Origin: Pseudomonas congelans
Lineage (GTDB): Bacteria > Pseudomonadota > Gammaproteobacteria > Pseudomonadales > Pseudomonadaceae
Length of the DNA: 64,000 nucleotides
Assembly: GCF_900103225.1 (NCBI RefSeq)
Contig: NZ_FNJH01000004.1
Span: 248,001 to 312,000 of the forward strand
Direction: 5' to 3'
Shown here: positions 28,818 through 37,803 of the stretch, in pieces
How the letters are laid out: every line of letters starts with the position of its first letter
How positions within the stretch are numbered: the first letter of the stretch is position 1
Program-made: the position numbers and the translations under genes
The notes under the pieces: generated by a model
Databases searched by the model: none
Told to the model about the DNA's origin: nothing
The model's input: the letters and a program-made list of their open reading frames with translations, nothing else

Positions 28818-30224
28818 ATGGGCCTCAATGACCAGTGGATGCAACGTGACCTGAAGGTCCTGTGGCACCCCTGCACCCAGATGAAAGACCACGAAAATCT
28901 GCCGTTGATACCGATCAAGCGCGGTGAAGGCGTATGGCTTGAAGACTTCGAGGGCAAGCGTTATCTGGACGCTGTCAGCTCTTGGTGGGTCAACGTTTTC
29001 GGACACGCCAACCCGCGCATCAATCAGCGCATCAAGGACCAGGTCGACCAACTGGAGCACGTGATCCTCGCCGGTTTCAGCCACCAGCCGGTGATCGAGC
29101 TGTCCGAACGGCTGGTCAAACTTACGCCTGACGGCCTGACCCGCTGTTTCTACGCCGATAACGGCTCGTCGTGCATCGAAGTCGCGCTGAAAATGAGCTT
29201 TCACTACTGGCTCAATCGCGGCCAGCCGGACAAGAAACGCTTCGTCACCCTGACCAACAGCTACCACGGCGAGACCATGGCGGCGATGTCGGTCGGTGAC
29301 GTGCCGCTGTTCACCGAGACCTACAAGGCACTGCTGCTCGACACCATCAAGGTGCCGAGCCCCGATTGCTACCACCGCCCGGACGGCATGAGCTGGGAAG
29401 AGCATTCGCGCAACATGTTCGTCGCCATGGAACAGACCCTCGCCGAGCACCACGCCAGCGTTGCGGCGGTGATCGTCGAACCGCTGATCCAGGGCGCGGG
29501 CGGCATGCGCATGTATCACCCGATCTACCTCAAGCTGCTGCGCGACGCCTGCGACCGCTATGGCGTGCACCTGATCCACGATGAAATCGCTGTCGGTTTC
29601 GGCCGTACCGGGACCATGTTCGCCTGCGAACAGGCAGGCATTCGTCCGGACTTTCTGTGCCTGTCCAAGGCGCTGACCGGCGGCTACCTGCCGCTGGCAG
29701 CCTGCCTGACCACCGACGATGTGTATGACGCGTTCTACGACGATTACCCGACCCTGCGTGCATTTCTGCACTCGCACAGTTACACCGGCAACCCGCTGGC
29801 CTGTGCCGCTGCGCTGGCGACCCTGGATATCTTCGAGCAGGACAACGTCATCGAAAACAACAAGGCCCTGGCGCAGCGTATGGCGACGGTCACTGCGCAT
29901 CTGGTCGATCATCCGCACGTTGCGGAAGTACGCCAGACCGGCATGGCCATCGCCATCGAAATGGTTCAGGACAAGGCAAGCAAAACCGCCTACCCGTGGC
30001 AGGAGCGCCGCGGCATGAAAGTCTTCCAGCACGCACTGGAGCGTGGCGCACTGCTGCGACCGCTGGGCAGCGTGGTGTATTTCCTGCCGCCGTACGTGAT
30101 CACTCCGGAGCAGATCGACTTCCTCGCCGAGGTGGCCAGCGAAGGCATTGATATCGCGACCCGCAGCAGTGTCAGTGTTGCCGTGCGTGAGAACTTTCAT
30201 CCGGATTTCAGGGATCCGGGTTAA
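28818..30224 (+). CDS. bioA: Adenosylmethionine-8-amino-7-oxononanoate aminotransferase BioA
   Basis: Biotin synthesis: transfers the amino group of S-adenosylmethionine to 8-amino-7-oxononanoate to form 7,8-diaminopelargonate. The 468-residue class III aminotransferase has WHPCTQMKDH at the start, SSWWVN, YHGETMAAMSVGD, the PLP-binding DEIAVGFGRTG and Schiff-base Lys284 in LSKALTGGYLPLA. A TTG at 28812 is in frame, but GGAG is eight bases before the ATG at 28818. No other bio gene is in the window. Confidence 0.96.
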   Translation: MGLNDQWMQRDLKVLWHPCTQMKDHENLPLIPIKRGEGVWLEDFEGKRYLDAVSSWWVNVFGHANPRINQRIKDQVDQLEHVILAGFSHQPVIELSERLVKLTPDGLTRCFYADNGSSCIEVALKMSFHYWLNRGQPDKKRFVTLTNSYHGETMAAMSVGDVPLFTETYKALLLDTIKVPSPDCYHRPDGMSWEEHSRNMFVAMEQTLAEHHASVAAVIVEPLIQGAGGMRMYHPIYLKLLRDACDRYGVHLIHDEIAVGFGRTGTMFACEQAGIRPDFLCLSKALTGGYLPLAACLTTDDVYDAFYDDYPTLRAFLHSHSYTGNPLACAAALATLDIFEQDNVIENNKALAQRMATVTAHLVDHPHVAEVRQTGMAIAIEMVQDKASKTAYPWQERRGMKVFQHALERGALLRPLGSVVYFLPPYVITPEQIDFLAEVASEGIDIATRSSVSVAVRENFHPDFRDPG

Positions 30225-30254
30225 GGGCTGAAACCAAATGCAGCCGGACAGGCG

Positions 30255-30321
30255 CCTTCGCGAGCAAGCTCGCTCCCACTGGCAGGGGCCTGTCCGGGCG
30301 ACCTTGGTTTGCTCGCGAATG
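30255..30321. repeat. Inverted pair of REP elements
   Basis: CCTTCGCGAGCAAGCTCGCTCCCAC (30255-30279) is the common Pseudomonas REP form; a shorter, opposite copy GTTTGCTCGCGAATG lies at 30307-30321. They sit between bioA and rsmE and may end bioA transcription. Confidence 0.8.
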
Positions 30322-30358
30322 CCCCCTCACAGAATGAACATCAGAACCGAGACACACC

Positions 30359-31078
30359 ATGAGACTGTCGCGCTTTTTTACTGAAACGCCGCTGAGTCTG
30401 GGCGAGCACGAACTGCCTGAGGCCCAGGCGCACTACATCAGCCGCGTGCTGCGCATGACCGAAGGTGACGCGCTGCAACTGTTCGACGGTTCGGGCCAGG
30501 AGTTTCGCGGCATCTTGCTGGAAGTCGGCAAGAAGCGCGTGCATGTGCAGCTCACCGAAAGCTTCGCAGGGCAGGTGGAGTCAGGCCTGCGCATTCATCT
30601 TGGTCAGGGCTTGTCGCGGGGCGAGCGCATGGACTGGGCGATTCAAAAGGCCACCGAACTGGGCGTCAGCGAAATCACGCCGATTGTCAGCGAACGCTGC
30701 GAGGTGCGCCTGAAAGACGAACGCGCCGAGAAGCGCCAGTCGCACTGGCAGCAGATCGCGATCAGCGCCTGCGAGCAGTGTGGCCGCTCCGTAGTGCCGG
30801 TGATTCATGCGCCGATGCCGCTGACCGAGTGGGTCAAGCACACCGAGGCCGACCTGAAGCTGGTCCTGCACCCGGTAGCTGAACCCCTGACCAGCCATGA
30901 CAAGCCGGCCAGCCTGGCCTTTCTGATTGGTCCGGAAGGCGGTCTGAACGATGCAGAAGTCACTCAGGCGCAAGACGCCGGCTTCCACGCCGCGCGCCTA
31001 GGCCCACGCGTTCTGCGCACTGAAACCGCCCCAGTGGTAGCGCTCAGCGTGGCGCAGCAGCTGTGGGGCGACTTCTGA
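30359..31078 (+). CDS. rsmE: 16S rRNA m3U1498 methyltransferase RsmE
   Basis: SAM-dependent N3 methylation of U1498 in 16S rRNA. The 239-residue protein has an N-terminal PUA-like RNA-binding domain (about 1-70) and a SPOUT domain with a C-terminal knot: FLIGPEGGLNDAEV and LGPRVLRTETAPVVAL form the SAM site. The start MRLSRFF is typical. Located alone after bioA, 134 bases downstream. Confidence 0.94.
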   Translation: MRLSRFFTETPLSLGEHELPEAQAHYISRVLRMTEGDALQLFDGSGQEFRGILLEVGKKRVHVQLTESFAGQVESGLRIHLGQGLSRGERMDWAIQKATELGVSEITPIVSERCEVRLKDERAEKRQSHWQQIAISACEQCGRSVVPVIHAPMPLTEWVKHTEADLKLVLHPVAEPLTSHDKPASLAFLIGPEGGLNDAEVTQAQDAGFHAARLGPRVLRTETAPVVALSVAQQLWGDF

Positions 31079-31082
31079 TCGC

Positions 31083-31344
31083 TGATGATGGTCCCCACGC
31101 TCATGCGCTCATCGTTATACGCAAATCCTGATGGGCTTCTGCCCGGAGGGCGTAGGAGCGAACTCGTTCGCGAAGACAGTAGTTCAGGCGATGCATTTTC
31201 GACGAATATACTCGCCCTTTCGCGAAAAATGCGGATCGCCGCCCCGGTCGCTCCTACGGCCTTCGGCCAGAATCAGAAGCAGACTTGCGTATAACGCAGA
31301 GCGCTGGAGCGTGGTAACGGGAGTCAGCTCCCGACCGCCCCTCC
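31083..31344. repeat. Composite repeat spacer between rsmE and the hemolysin III gene
   Basis: GTAGGAGCGAACTCGTTCGCGAAG (31152-31175) is a REP-like hairpin; GGTCGCTCCTACGGCCTTCGGCCAG (31246-31270) is a partial, opposite copy also present at 59500-59520. Between them GCATTTTCG and CGAAAAATGC (31193-31201 with 31223-31232) form another hairpin. Convergent genes on either side would use these as transcription stops. Confidence 0.65.
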
Positions 31345-31959
31345 TCACAGCACATAGAAACAAATCGCCACGAAGTGCATCAGACTGCCGCCGATGACGA
31401 ACAGGTGCCAGATGCCGTGAAAGTGGCGGATCTGGTCGTAGGCGAAGAACAGGATGCCGACGGTGTACAACACGCCGCCTCCGGCCAGCCAGATGAAACC
31501 CGATACACCGAGCGCAGCCAGCAGTGGCTTGACGGCCACCAGCACGATCCAGCCCATCACGGCGTAGATCACGATGGACATGATTCGCGCTTCGGAGCGC
31601 GGTTTTATCTCTTGCAGGATGCCGATCAGCGCCAGCCCCCAGACAATTCCGAACAAGGTCCAGCCCCACGCGCCGCGCAATGTCACGAGGCAGAACGGGG
31701 TGTAGCTGCCGGCAATCATCAGGTAGATCGAAAAGTGGTCGACCTTCTGCATGATCGATTTCGAGCGCCCCTTGACGCTGTGGTAGACCGTCGAGACGCT
31801 GTACAGCGTCACCAGACACACACCATAAATGGCCATGCTGACCACTTTCCAGACATCACCATGCAGACACGCCATGACCAATAACCAGATCGCACCGACG
31901 GCCGCCAGTACGGCGCCAACCAGGTGCGACCAGGCGTTGAATTTTTCTCCGTAGTACAT
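31345..31959 (-). CDS. Hemolysin III family membrane protein (TrhA/YqfA-like)
   Basis: A 204-residue inner-membrane protein with seven predicted helices, in the PAQR/hemolysin III superfamily. The family's charged and His residues are present: AWSHLVGAV in helix 1, SVSTVYHSVKG, VDHFSIYLMIAGSYTPF and the closing FHGIWHLFVIGGS. Bacterial members influence membrane fluidity or lipid homeostasis; the haemolysin label is historical. The start MYYGEKFNAWSH at 31959 fits the family; the open frame 42 codons upstream does not. Confidence 0.88.
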   Translation of the reverse strand: MYYGEKFNAWSHLVGAVLAAVGAIWLLVMACLHGDVWKVVSMAIYGVCLVTLYSVSTVYHSVKGRSKSIMQKVDHFSIYLMIAGSYTPFCLVTLRGAWGWTLFGIVWGLALIGILQEIKPRSEARIMSIVIYAVMGWIVLVAVKPLLAALGVSGFIWLAGGGVLYTVGILFFAYDQIRHFHGIWHLFVIGGSLMHFVAICFYVL

Positions 31960-32117
31960 CCGCTCAATACCCCCCTCTTGATGGCGAAAACACTGGAAAC
32001 AGAGACTCCGGGTTATTGAAACAAACCGCAACACCCGTGTCAGTGACGGATATTTTAAGCAGCTATCGACGCATGAGTTGTGCACAATCAGCGCACCTCA
32101 ACCATAAGCGCCACGAC

Positions 32118-33044
32118 ATGCAGATTGATGACGAACTGACGCTCAAGAAACTGGAAATATTCCTCGCCTTCATGCGCACCGGCAATCTGGCGCGGGCGGC
32201 GGAGGAGTTGCAGACCAGTAACGTCAGCGTGCACCGCGCCATTCATTCGCTGGAAAGCGCGCTGCGCTGCCCCTTGTTCAAGCATGAGGGACGCAACCTG
32301 ACGCCACTGGAAAGCGCGTATGTGCTGGAAGAACGCGCGCAGAAACTGGTCCAGGATGTGCTCGCCACGGTGGAACTGACCCGTCAGGCAGCAGGTTTCT
32401 CAGCGGCGCGGTTCCGGCTGGGGGCATTGTATTCGCTGACGGTCAAGACGGTGCCGCAGCTGATCATGGGCCTGAAGATCCGCCGCAGCGAGCTGAATAT
32501 CGACCTGATTCTGGGCTCGAACATGGACCTGCTCTACAAACTCAAGAACATGGAAGTCGATGCGATGCTGGTGTCGCTGGATGAAAGCACCCATGACCCG
32601 GACTGCGAGCATCTGGCGCTGTTTTCCGACGACATCTTTCTCGCCGTCCCCACCGACTCACCGTTCGCCGAACACCCTGAAGTGGACCTGGGCGACCTGC
32701 GCGAAGCGACGTTCATCACCCTGACCCAGGGTTTCGCCACGCACCGCGACGGGATCCGGGTGTTTCAACAGGCCGGTTTCGAGCCCAAGGTGGCGATGCA
32801 GGTCAATGACATCTTCACCTTGCTGAGCATGGTCAGCTCCGGCGTCGGCTACGCTCTGCTGCCGGGACGAATCGCCGCGGTCTATGAAAACCGCGTGCGC
32901 CTGATTCCGTTGCAGAGCCGCTACCGGATGCAGCAACACATCGGCATGGTGTTCCTCAAGTCCAGACAGCGCGATCCCAACCTGCTCGCGCTATTGGCCG
33001 AGTGCCGGATGTACGCGAACCGGCTGCTGGAACAGACGACCTGA
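32118..33044 (+). CDS. mdcR: LysR-type regulator of malonate use, MdcR
   Basis: A 308-residue LysR-type activator. The winged helix-turn-helix spans about residues 8-65 (LKKLEIFLAFMRTGNLARAA), followed by an effector-binding domain. It converges on madM with one base between stops, at the far end of the mdc operon, the common position for MdcR, which activates mdc genes in response to malonate in other bacteria. The frame is open 34 codons upstream; MQIDDELTLKKLEIF at 32118 is the natural LysR start although its Shine-Dalgarno is weak. Confidence 0.87.
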   Translation: MQIDDELTLKKLEIFLAFMRTGNLARAAEELQTSNVSVHRAIHSLESALRCPLFKHEGRNLTPLESAYVLEERAQKLVQDVLATVELTRQAAGFSAARFRLGALYSLTVKTVPQLIMGLKIRRSELNIDLILGSNMDLLYKLKNMEVDAMLVSLDESTHDPDCEHLALFSDDIFLAVPTDSPFAEHPEVDLGDLREATFITLTQGFATHRDGIRVFQQAGFEPKVAMQVNDIFTLLSMVSSGVGYALLPGRIAAVYENRVRLIPLQSRYRMQQHIGMVFLKSRQRDPNLLALLAECRMYANRLLEQTT

Positions 33045-33045
33045 C

Positions 33046-33810
33046 CTAGCCGACGATGGCGCGCACGATGAAATACAGCACCGATGGCCCGAGCAGGCAG
33101 CCCAGACCGGTGTGGAACGTAGCGGTCAGCGCGCCGTAAGGCACCAGACGCCGATCGGTTGCCGCCAGCCCTGCGGTAACGCCGCTGACAGTACCCGCCA
33201 GCCCACCGAAAACCATCGCCGAGCGCGGATTGTCCAGCCCCATCCAGCGCGCCGCCATGGGCGTGCCGACCATCACCAGAATCGCCTTGATCAGGCCGGT
33301 GGCAATCGACAGCGCCATTACATCGGAGGTGGCGCCCAGCGCAGCACCGGTCACCGGGCCGACAATGTAGGTCACCGCCCCGGCACCGATGGTGGTCATG
33401 CTGATCGCATCGCGATAACCGAATACCCAGGCAATGCTCGCGCCGACGATAAACGGCAGAATCGTGCCCAGCAGCAAAGCGATCACACCGATCAGTCCGG
33501 CCTTGCGTGCTTCAGTGGCCTGCACTTCGAAGGCGGTGGCAACGATGGCAAAGTCACGTAGCATCGCCCCGCCCATAAGGCCGATGCCGGAGAACAGCGT
33601 GATATCCGCCAGCCCTTTCTGGCCGCCGGTCAGGGTGCCGCCGACCCAGGCCAGAATCAGCCCGATGACAATCGCAATGGCCGATCCATGTACCCGGCCA
33701 AACGTCAGGCGTCTGGAAAGCACCACCGAGACCCACATGATGATGCCGACGAAGGCGAATGCGGTGATCAGGCCGTTGTGTTCAAGTCCCTTCTCGATGA
33801 GGTCCCACAT
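33046..33810 (-). CDS. madM: Malonate transporter subunit MadM
   Basis: Larger subunit of the two-component sodium- or proton-coupled malonate transporter MadLM. The 254-residue protein has about eight hydrophobic segments and the family start MWDLIEKGLEHNGLITAFAFVG. It follows madL by one base, showing translational coupling, and is the last gene of the mdc operon. Confidence 0.92.
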   Translation of the reverse strand: MWDLIEKGLEHNGLITAFAFVGIIMWVSVVLSRRLTFGRVHGSAIAIVIGLILAWVGGTLTGGQKGLADITLFSGIGLMGGAMLRDFAIVATAFEVQATEARKAGLIGVIALLLGTILPFIVGASIAWVFGYRDAISMTTIGAGAVTYIVGPVTGAALGATSDVMALSIATGLIKAILVMVGTPMAARWMGLDNPRSAMVFGGLAGTVSGVTAGLAATDRRLVPYGALTATFHTGLGCLLGPSVLYFIVRAIVG

Positions 33811-33811
33811 A

Positions 33812-34228
33812 TCAGCGACCTCCGGCCGGGGCGATTTCAGGTGTCAGCAGCGGCTCTTCCTTGGGTAACGGCTCGCCGCGATTGGTGCGGCTGATCACTG
33901 CGATGGTGCAGGCACACAGCACCACCGAACCCACCGCGGCCAGTACCGCCACCGGCCCGCCCTTGAGTGCGGTCACCACGTTTTGCTGTGCGGCCATTGC
34001 CACCACCACCGGTATGTACAGCGCGCCCCAGAAACCCACGCCCATTTCGCAGTCTTTGCTCATGCCGCCGTGTTTCTGCATCCACAGGCGCGCGCAGATC
34101 AACAGGATCATGGCGATCCCGACCCCGCCCACATTGGATTTCACACCCAGCAGAACGCCGAGCATATCGCCGAGAATCACGCCCGCAAGCGTGCAGATGG
34201 CCAGTAGTGCAACACCGTAGATAATCAT
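33812..34228 (-). CDS. madL: Malonate transporter subunit MadL
   Basis: Smaller subunit of the MadLM malonate importer: 138 residues, about four transmembrane helices, with LGVKSNVGGVGIAMILLI near the N-terminus. It lies 69 bases after mdcH, and the weak Shine-Dalgarno is set in an AT-rich stretch. Confidence 0.92.
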   Translation of the reverse strand: MIIYGVALLAICTLAGVILGDMLGVLLGVKSNVGGVGIAMILLICARLWMQKHGGMSKDCEMGVGFWGALYIPVVVAMAAQQNVVTALKGGPVAVLAAVGSVVLCACTIAVISRTNRGEPLPKEEPLLTPEIAPAGGR

Positions 34229-34297
34229 TGTTGTTATTCCTCTGTTTGCATTGCTGAAGTTGTTGTTTTTGTCCTTCGTAGCAGCTGCACGGCGGCT

Positions 34298-35233
34298 CTA
34301 TGGGGTTCGGCGACCCTCCTCGCGCGACAGCGCGACCAGGCTGTCCAGACGCGCAGCCTGAAAAGCCAGTGCGGTGCCCTGCTGGAATACCTTGCGCGCC
34401 AGCCCGGTCAGCACGCTGCCGGGCGGCAATTCGATGTGCAGGCGCACGCCCCGCTCCCAGGCGGTTTCCACGGTGCTGCGCCAGTCGATGACCCGGCACA
34501 TGTTGAAGGCCAGGTCGTCACGCAGCTTCTCGGCATTGCGCACAGGTCGCGCCGTGCTGCCGCTCAGGTAACGTATCGTGGGTGCCTGCAGCGCGACCGT
34601 TGAAAAGGCCTCGGCCAGTTGTTGCGCGGGGGCGTCCAGCAACGCGCAATGCGACGGCACGCTGACCGCAAGGCGCTTGACCGTTGCCGCTCCGGCAGCC
34701 CTGGCCAACTGACCGACCTGATTCATCGCCTCGGCACTGCCGGAGATCACCATCTGGTTGTCGGCGTTGATATTGGCGAGAAACACCGGTGTCTTCGCGC
34801 TGTGTATCTGCCCGATCAGCGCTTCTACCTGCGCCTGATCCAGACCGATGAGCGCGGTCATGCCGTAACCCTGCGGCCAGGCGCTTTGCATCAGCTCGCC
34901 ACGCAGCGCGACCAGGCGCACAGCGTCGTCAAAAGCCAGCGCCCCCGAGATCACCGCTGCCGGATAAGCGCCGATGGACAGCCCTGCCAGGTAGTCCGGC
35001 ACACAATCACGTGCCTGCAGCACGCGCGCACATGCGACGCCAGCGATCAGCAGGCAAAGCTGAACGCCACGGGTGGCTTGCAGTGCCTCAGGGGTGTCCA
35101 GCGCAAGCACGTCTTCGCCCAGCGCATCGGCGGCTTCCTGCAGACAGTCGCGCACCACGGCATCGTCCGGCAACTGATGCAGCATGCCGGCTTGCTGCGC
35201 GCCCTGGCCGGGAAACACCCACAGGCTGCTCAT
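34298..35233 (-). CDS. mdcH: Malonate decarboxylase epsilon subunit MdcH (malonyltransferase)
   Basis: Loads malonyl from malonyl-CoA onto the prosthetic group of the acyl carrier subunit to start the cycle. The 311-residue FabD-like protein has FPGQGAQQAGM near the start, the nucleophile Ser in GLSIGAYPAAV and the catalytic His in PSHCALLDAP. The frame opens 30 codons upstream; the ATG at 35233 overlaps the mdcG stop as ATGA and matches the family. Confidence 0.93.
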   Translation of the reverse strand: MSSLWVFPGQGAQQAGMLHQLPDDAVVRDCLQEAADALGEDVLALDTPEALQATRGVQLCLLIAGVACARVLQARDCVPDYLAGLSIGAYPAAVISGALAFDDAVRLVALRGELMQSAWPQGYGMTALIGLDQAQVEALIGQIHSAKTPVFLANINADNQMVISGSAEAMNQVGQLARAAGAATVKRLAVSVPSHCALLDAPAQQLAEAFSTVALQAPTIRYLSGSTARPVRNAEKLRDDLAFNMCRVIDWRSTVETAWERGVRLHIELPPGSVLTGLARKVFQQGTALAFQAARLDSLVALSREEGRRTP

Positions 35234-35868
35234 GCGTACACCTGAGCCAAATGCCAAGGGTCTGCAACCAGCCGCGCGCCGGTGGCGGTCTTGAGCAGCA
35301 CGCGCCCCGTTGGCCGCGCCCACTCACGCAGCGCCACGGCACCCTGCTCGAGTTGCAACTGTACGTCGACCCGACAGACCGAGGTTTCCAGCGCCTCGAC
35401 CAGCTCGGCGGCACAGCGGCGATTCAAGCGTCCCGGGGTGCGCAGAATCAGGTCCAGATCGCTGTCCTGATGCAACGCAGCAATACCGCTGGCCAGCTCG
35501 AATCCGGCACTGCCGCCAACGCCCCAGTCCAGCTCCAGCGCCTCCATGACCGGACGGATCTGGCGCAACGCATGCAACGCCGGCCATTGCTGATGGCTCT
35601 CGGTCGGGGCGTCGATCAACTGCTCGGGCATGACCCGTCGATGGACATCCGCCAGCGGCATGCTCGCGGCATAGCGTTGCTCCCGACCGCGACCGCGCAA
35701 GCCCACCGCCACCTGACCGGCTGGCATTGCCTGACGCCGGACCACCACCGGTTGCCCGGCCAGCACGGCGTCGACCGCCCATTTGGGCGCGTCATCCGGC
35801 AACGCAGCCAGCGGCATGCCCCACAACAAATCATGGGGCCGCACTGCGCCAGTGTTGCTGATCACCAT
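35230..35868 (-). CDS. mdcG: Phosphoribosyl-dephospho-CoA transferase MdcG
   Basis: Attaches the 2'-(5''-triphosphoribosyl)-3'-dephospho-CoA prosthetic group, made by MdcB, to the acyl carrier subunit MdcC. The 212-residue protein has a nucleotidyltransferase-like Asp pair in DSDLDLILRTPG and an N-terminal RPHDLLWG block. It overlaps mdcE by seven bases and mdcH by four. Confidence 0.92.
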   Translation of the reverse strand: MVISNTGAVRPHDLLWGMPLAALPDDAPKWAVDAVLAGQPVVVRRQAMPAGQVAVGLRGRGREQRYAASMPLADVHRRVMPEQLIDAPTESHQQWPALHALRQIRPVMEALELDWGVGGSAGFELASGIAALHQDSDLDLILRTPGRLNRRCAAELVEALETSVCRVDVQLQLEQGAVALREWARPTGRVLLKTATGARLVADPWHLAQVYA

Positions 35869-36662
35869 TGCGCGCGCAGCAACTGGCGCACATTGGTCGA
35901 CGCTGCACGGTTGCTCGCGCCCAGGCGGCTGCTCAGATCGACGCCACGGGCCTGCACGTCCTTGATCGCCCTGCTCAGTACATCGCGCACTTGGGTGAGA
36001 TCATCCGCAGCGGGCTGTTCGATCTGGCTGACCCCCAGGGTTTCCCAGAGAAGACCGAGACTGGCGTAGCTGTCTATGTCGTAAGCCATCGGTGGAATGC
36101 TGGCGGCGAGCTTTTCCAGGTCCTCGACGCTGCGCAGGGTTACGCGGGCTGCCGAGGCCTTGCCCATTGCATGCACCATCACGCCGGGATCACGCAGTGC
36201 TATCAATCGATTGGCTTGATACCCATGAGCCAGGAACGCTCCGGACATCGCTTTGCCCACTAAAAGGCCGATCACCGGATGCCCAGCCAGGCGTGCTCGC
36301 GCGTAACTGTCCACGGCCCCGGCCAATGCCTGATGGATACCGAGCGCTTCCTCGCGACGTCCGTAGGCCTGGCTCGGTACGTCGACAATGGCAATCAGTG
36401 CGCGCTTTTCAGCGCGGTCGCGATCCAGCTCGATGGCCTCGTCCACCGCCTTGGCCAGGCCCCAGCCTTCCAGCAGGCCGACTTCGCCCTGACGCGCCCG
36501 GGGAAAGCGGTTGTCGGTATCGGCAATCACTGCAAAAAAACGCACCGCCTGCTCGCCGAGAAAACCGTCGGCGACCTTGAGTGAGGCAGGCAGGCCAGTG
36601 ACTTCACGGGCACCTGCGCTCAATGCGTTGAACCAGTTCAAACCCCGCTGTGAATGACTCAT
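35862..36662 (-). CDS. mdcE: Malonate decarboxylase gamma subunit MdcE
   Basis: With MdcD forms the decarboxylase that removes CO2 from malonyl-S-ACP to give acetyl-S-ACP. The 266-residue protein has the carboxyltransferase (crotonase-like) fold, with VIGLLVGKAMSGAFLAHGYQA resembling an oxyanion-hole segment. The start overlaps the mdcD stop as ATGA. Confidence 0.92.
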   Translation of the reverse strand: MSHSQRGLNWFNALSAGAREVTGLPASLKVADGFLGEQAVRFFAVIADTDNRFPRARQGEVGLLEGWGLAKAVDEAIELDRDRAEKRALIAIVDVPSQAYGRREEALGIHQALAGAVDSYARARLAGHPVIGLLVGKAMSGAFLAHGYQANRLIALRDPGVMVHAMGKASAARVTLRSVEDLEKLAASIPPMAYDIDSYASLGLLWETLGVSQIEQPAADDLTQVRDVLSRAIKDVQARGVDLSSRLGASNRAASTNVRQLLRAQW

Positions 36663-37510
36663 GACCGGGCTCCTTGATAGAGGGTGCGCACACCTTGCGG
36701 ATCGATTTGCGGCTCGGTGTCGAGGCTCGCCAGGCGTTGCAAAAACAGTTGGTATTGACTGCTGCGATGCGTTTCCGGCACGCCCTGCTTGAGCCAGGCG
36801 CTGACCTGCTGGCGGACATCGGCGACATCGTCGGCAGCAAAACCATCCACCAGAGCACTGGCAAAGCGTTGCTCGCCACCGGTCAGGCTCCAGATGAACG
36901 GACGGTCACGTGAGTCGTACTCTTCGATGCCCGCTTCCTGCTCAATCACTTGCGGGCCATTCAGGCCAAGACGTGCTTCCTGGGTCACCAGCAGGTAACT
37001 GCACAGCCCTGCGGCGATGGACATCCCGCCAAAGCAGCCGACGCTGCCGGCCACCACGCCGATCACCGGCTGGTACTGACGCAGGTCGACTATCGCCGCA
37101 TGAATCTCGGCAATCGCTGCAAGGCCCAGATTGGCTTCCTGCAAACGCACGCCACCGGTTTCCAGCAGCACGATCGCGGCGGTGGGGATGCCGTTGCGGT
37201 TGTCTTCGGCGGCCAGCTCCAGCGCGCCAGCCATTTTCGCGCCGCCGACTTCGCCCATGCTGCCGCCCTGAAACGAGCCTTCAATGGCGGCGATGACCAC
37301 TGGCCGACCATCGACAGTGCCTTTGGCGACCACCACGCCATCGTCAGCCTGGGGCACCACGCCTTGCATGGCCAGCCACGGCGACATGACCCGATCGAAC
37401 GGACCGAGCAGTTCGCGGAAGCTGCCGGTATCCAGCAAGGCGCGGGCGCGCTGCCGGGCACCCAGTTCGATAAAACTGTGCTGACTCAGCAAACGTGCGT
37501 TATCAGTCAT
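36659..37510 (-). CDS. mdcD: Malonate decarboxylase beta subunit MdcD
   Basis: Carboxyltransferase-fold subunit of 283 residues, partner of MdcE in malonyl-S-ACP decarboxylation. Seen are FELGARQRARALLD near the start, AAIEGSFQGGSMGEVGGAKM and the glycine-rich VVAGSVGCFGGMSIAAGL loop. The ATG at 37510 overlaps the mdcC stop by eight bases; the frame opens 22 codons further, inside mdcC. Confidence 0.92.
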   Translation of the reverse strand: MTDNARLLSQHSFIELGARQRARALLDTGSFRELLGPFDRVMSPWLAMQGVVPQADDGVVVAKGTVDGRPVVIAAIEGSFQGGSMGEVGGAKMAGALELAAEDNRNGIPTAAIVLLETGGVRLQEANLGLAAIAEIHAAIVDLRQYQPVIGVVAGSVGCFGGMSIAAGLCSYLLVTQEARLGLNGPQVIEQEAGIEEYDSRDRPFIWSLTGGEQRFASALVDGFAADDVADVRQQVSAWLKQGVPETHRSSQYQLFLQRLASLDTEPQIDPQGVRTLYQGARS

Positions 37511-37802
37511 GACCGATCTCCTCGAAGCCTTGCTCCAGGCGCAAACGCACGACGCCGGGCGTCGCGCCGAAGTCATGAATATCGATGCTCAGCGCAGGCG
37601 GGGTCTGGCCGTCGAACATGCGTTCGAACAGGTGTTGCCAGCGCAGCGAGGCGCCGTTGACCGACGTCACCACCTGAATCGACAAGGTGCCCGGCTTACC
37701 GGGTTCCAGCAGCACCTCCAGATCACCGGAGCCAACCACACCCACCAGCGCACGGCCCTTGGGCGGCTGTCCGGCAGGAAATTCAAAAGACAGGGTTTCC
37801 AT
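37503..37802 (-). CDS. mdcC: Malonate decarboxylase acyl carrier subunit MdcC (delta)
   Basis: Small acyl carrier protein of 99 residues that bears the phosphoribosyl-dephospho-CoA group and shuttles acetyl and malonyl groups. Ser25 in VVGSGDLEV is in the position expected for attachment. The start METLSFEFPA at 37802 is one base after mdcB; the upstream open frame belongs to mdcB overlap. Confidence 0.93.
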   Translation of the reverse strand: METLSFEFPAGQPPKGRALVGVVGSGDLEVLLEPGKPGTLSIQVVTSVNGASLRWQHLFERMFDGQTPPALSIDIHDFGATPGVVRLRLEQGFEEIGHD

Positions 37803-37803
37803 T

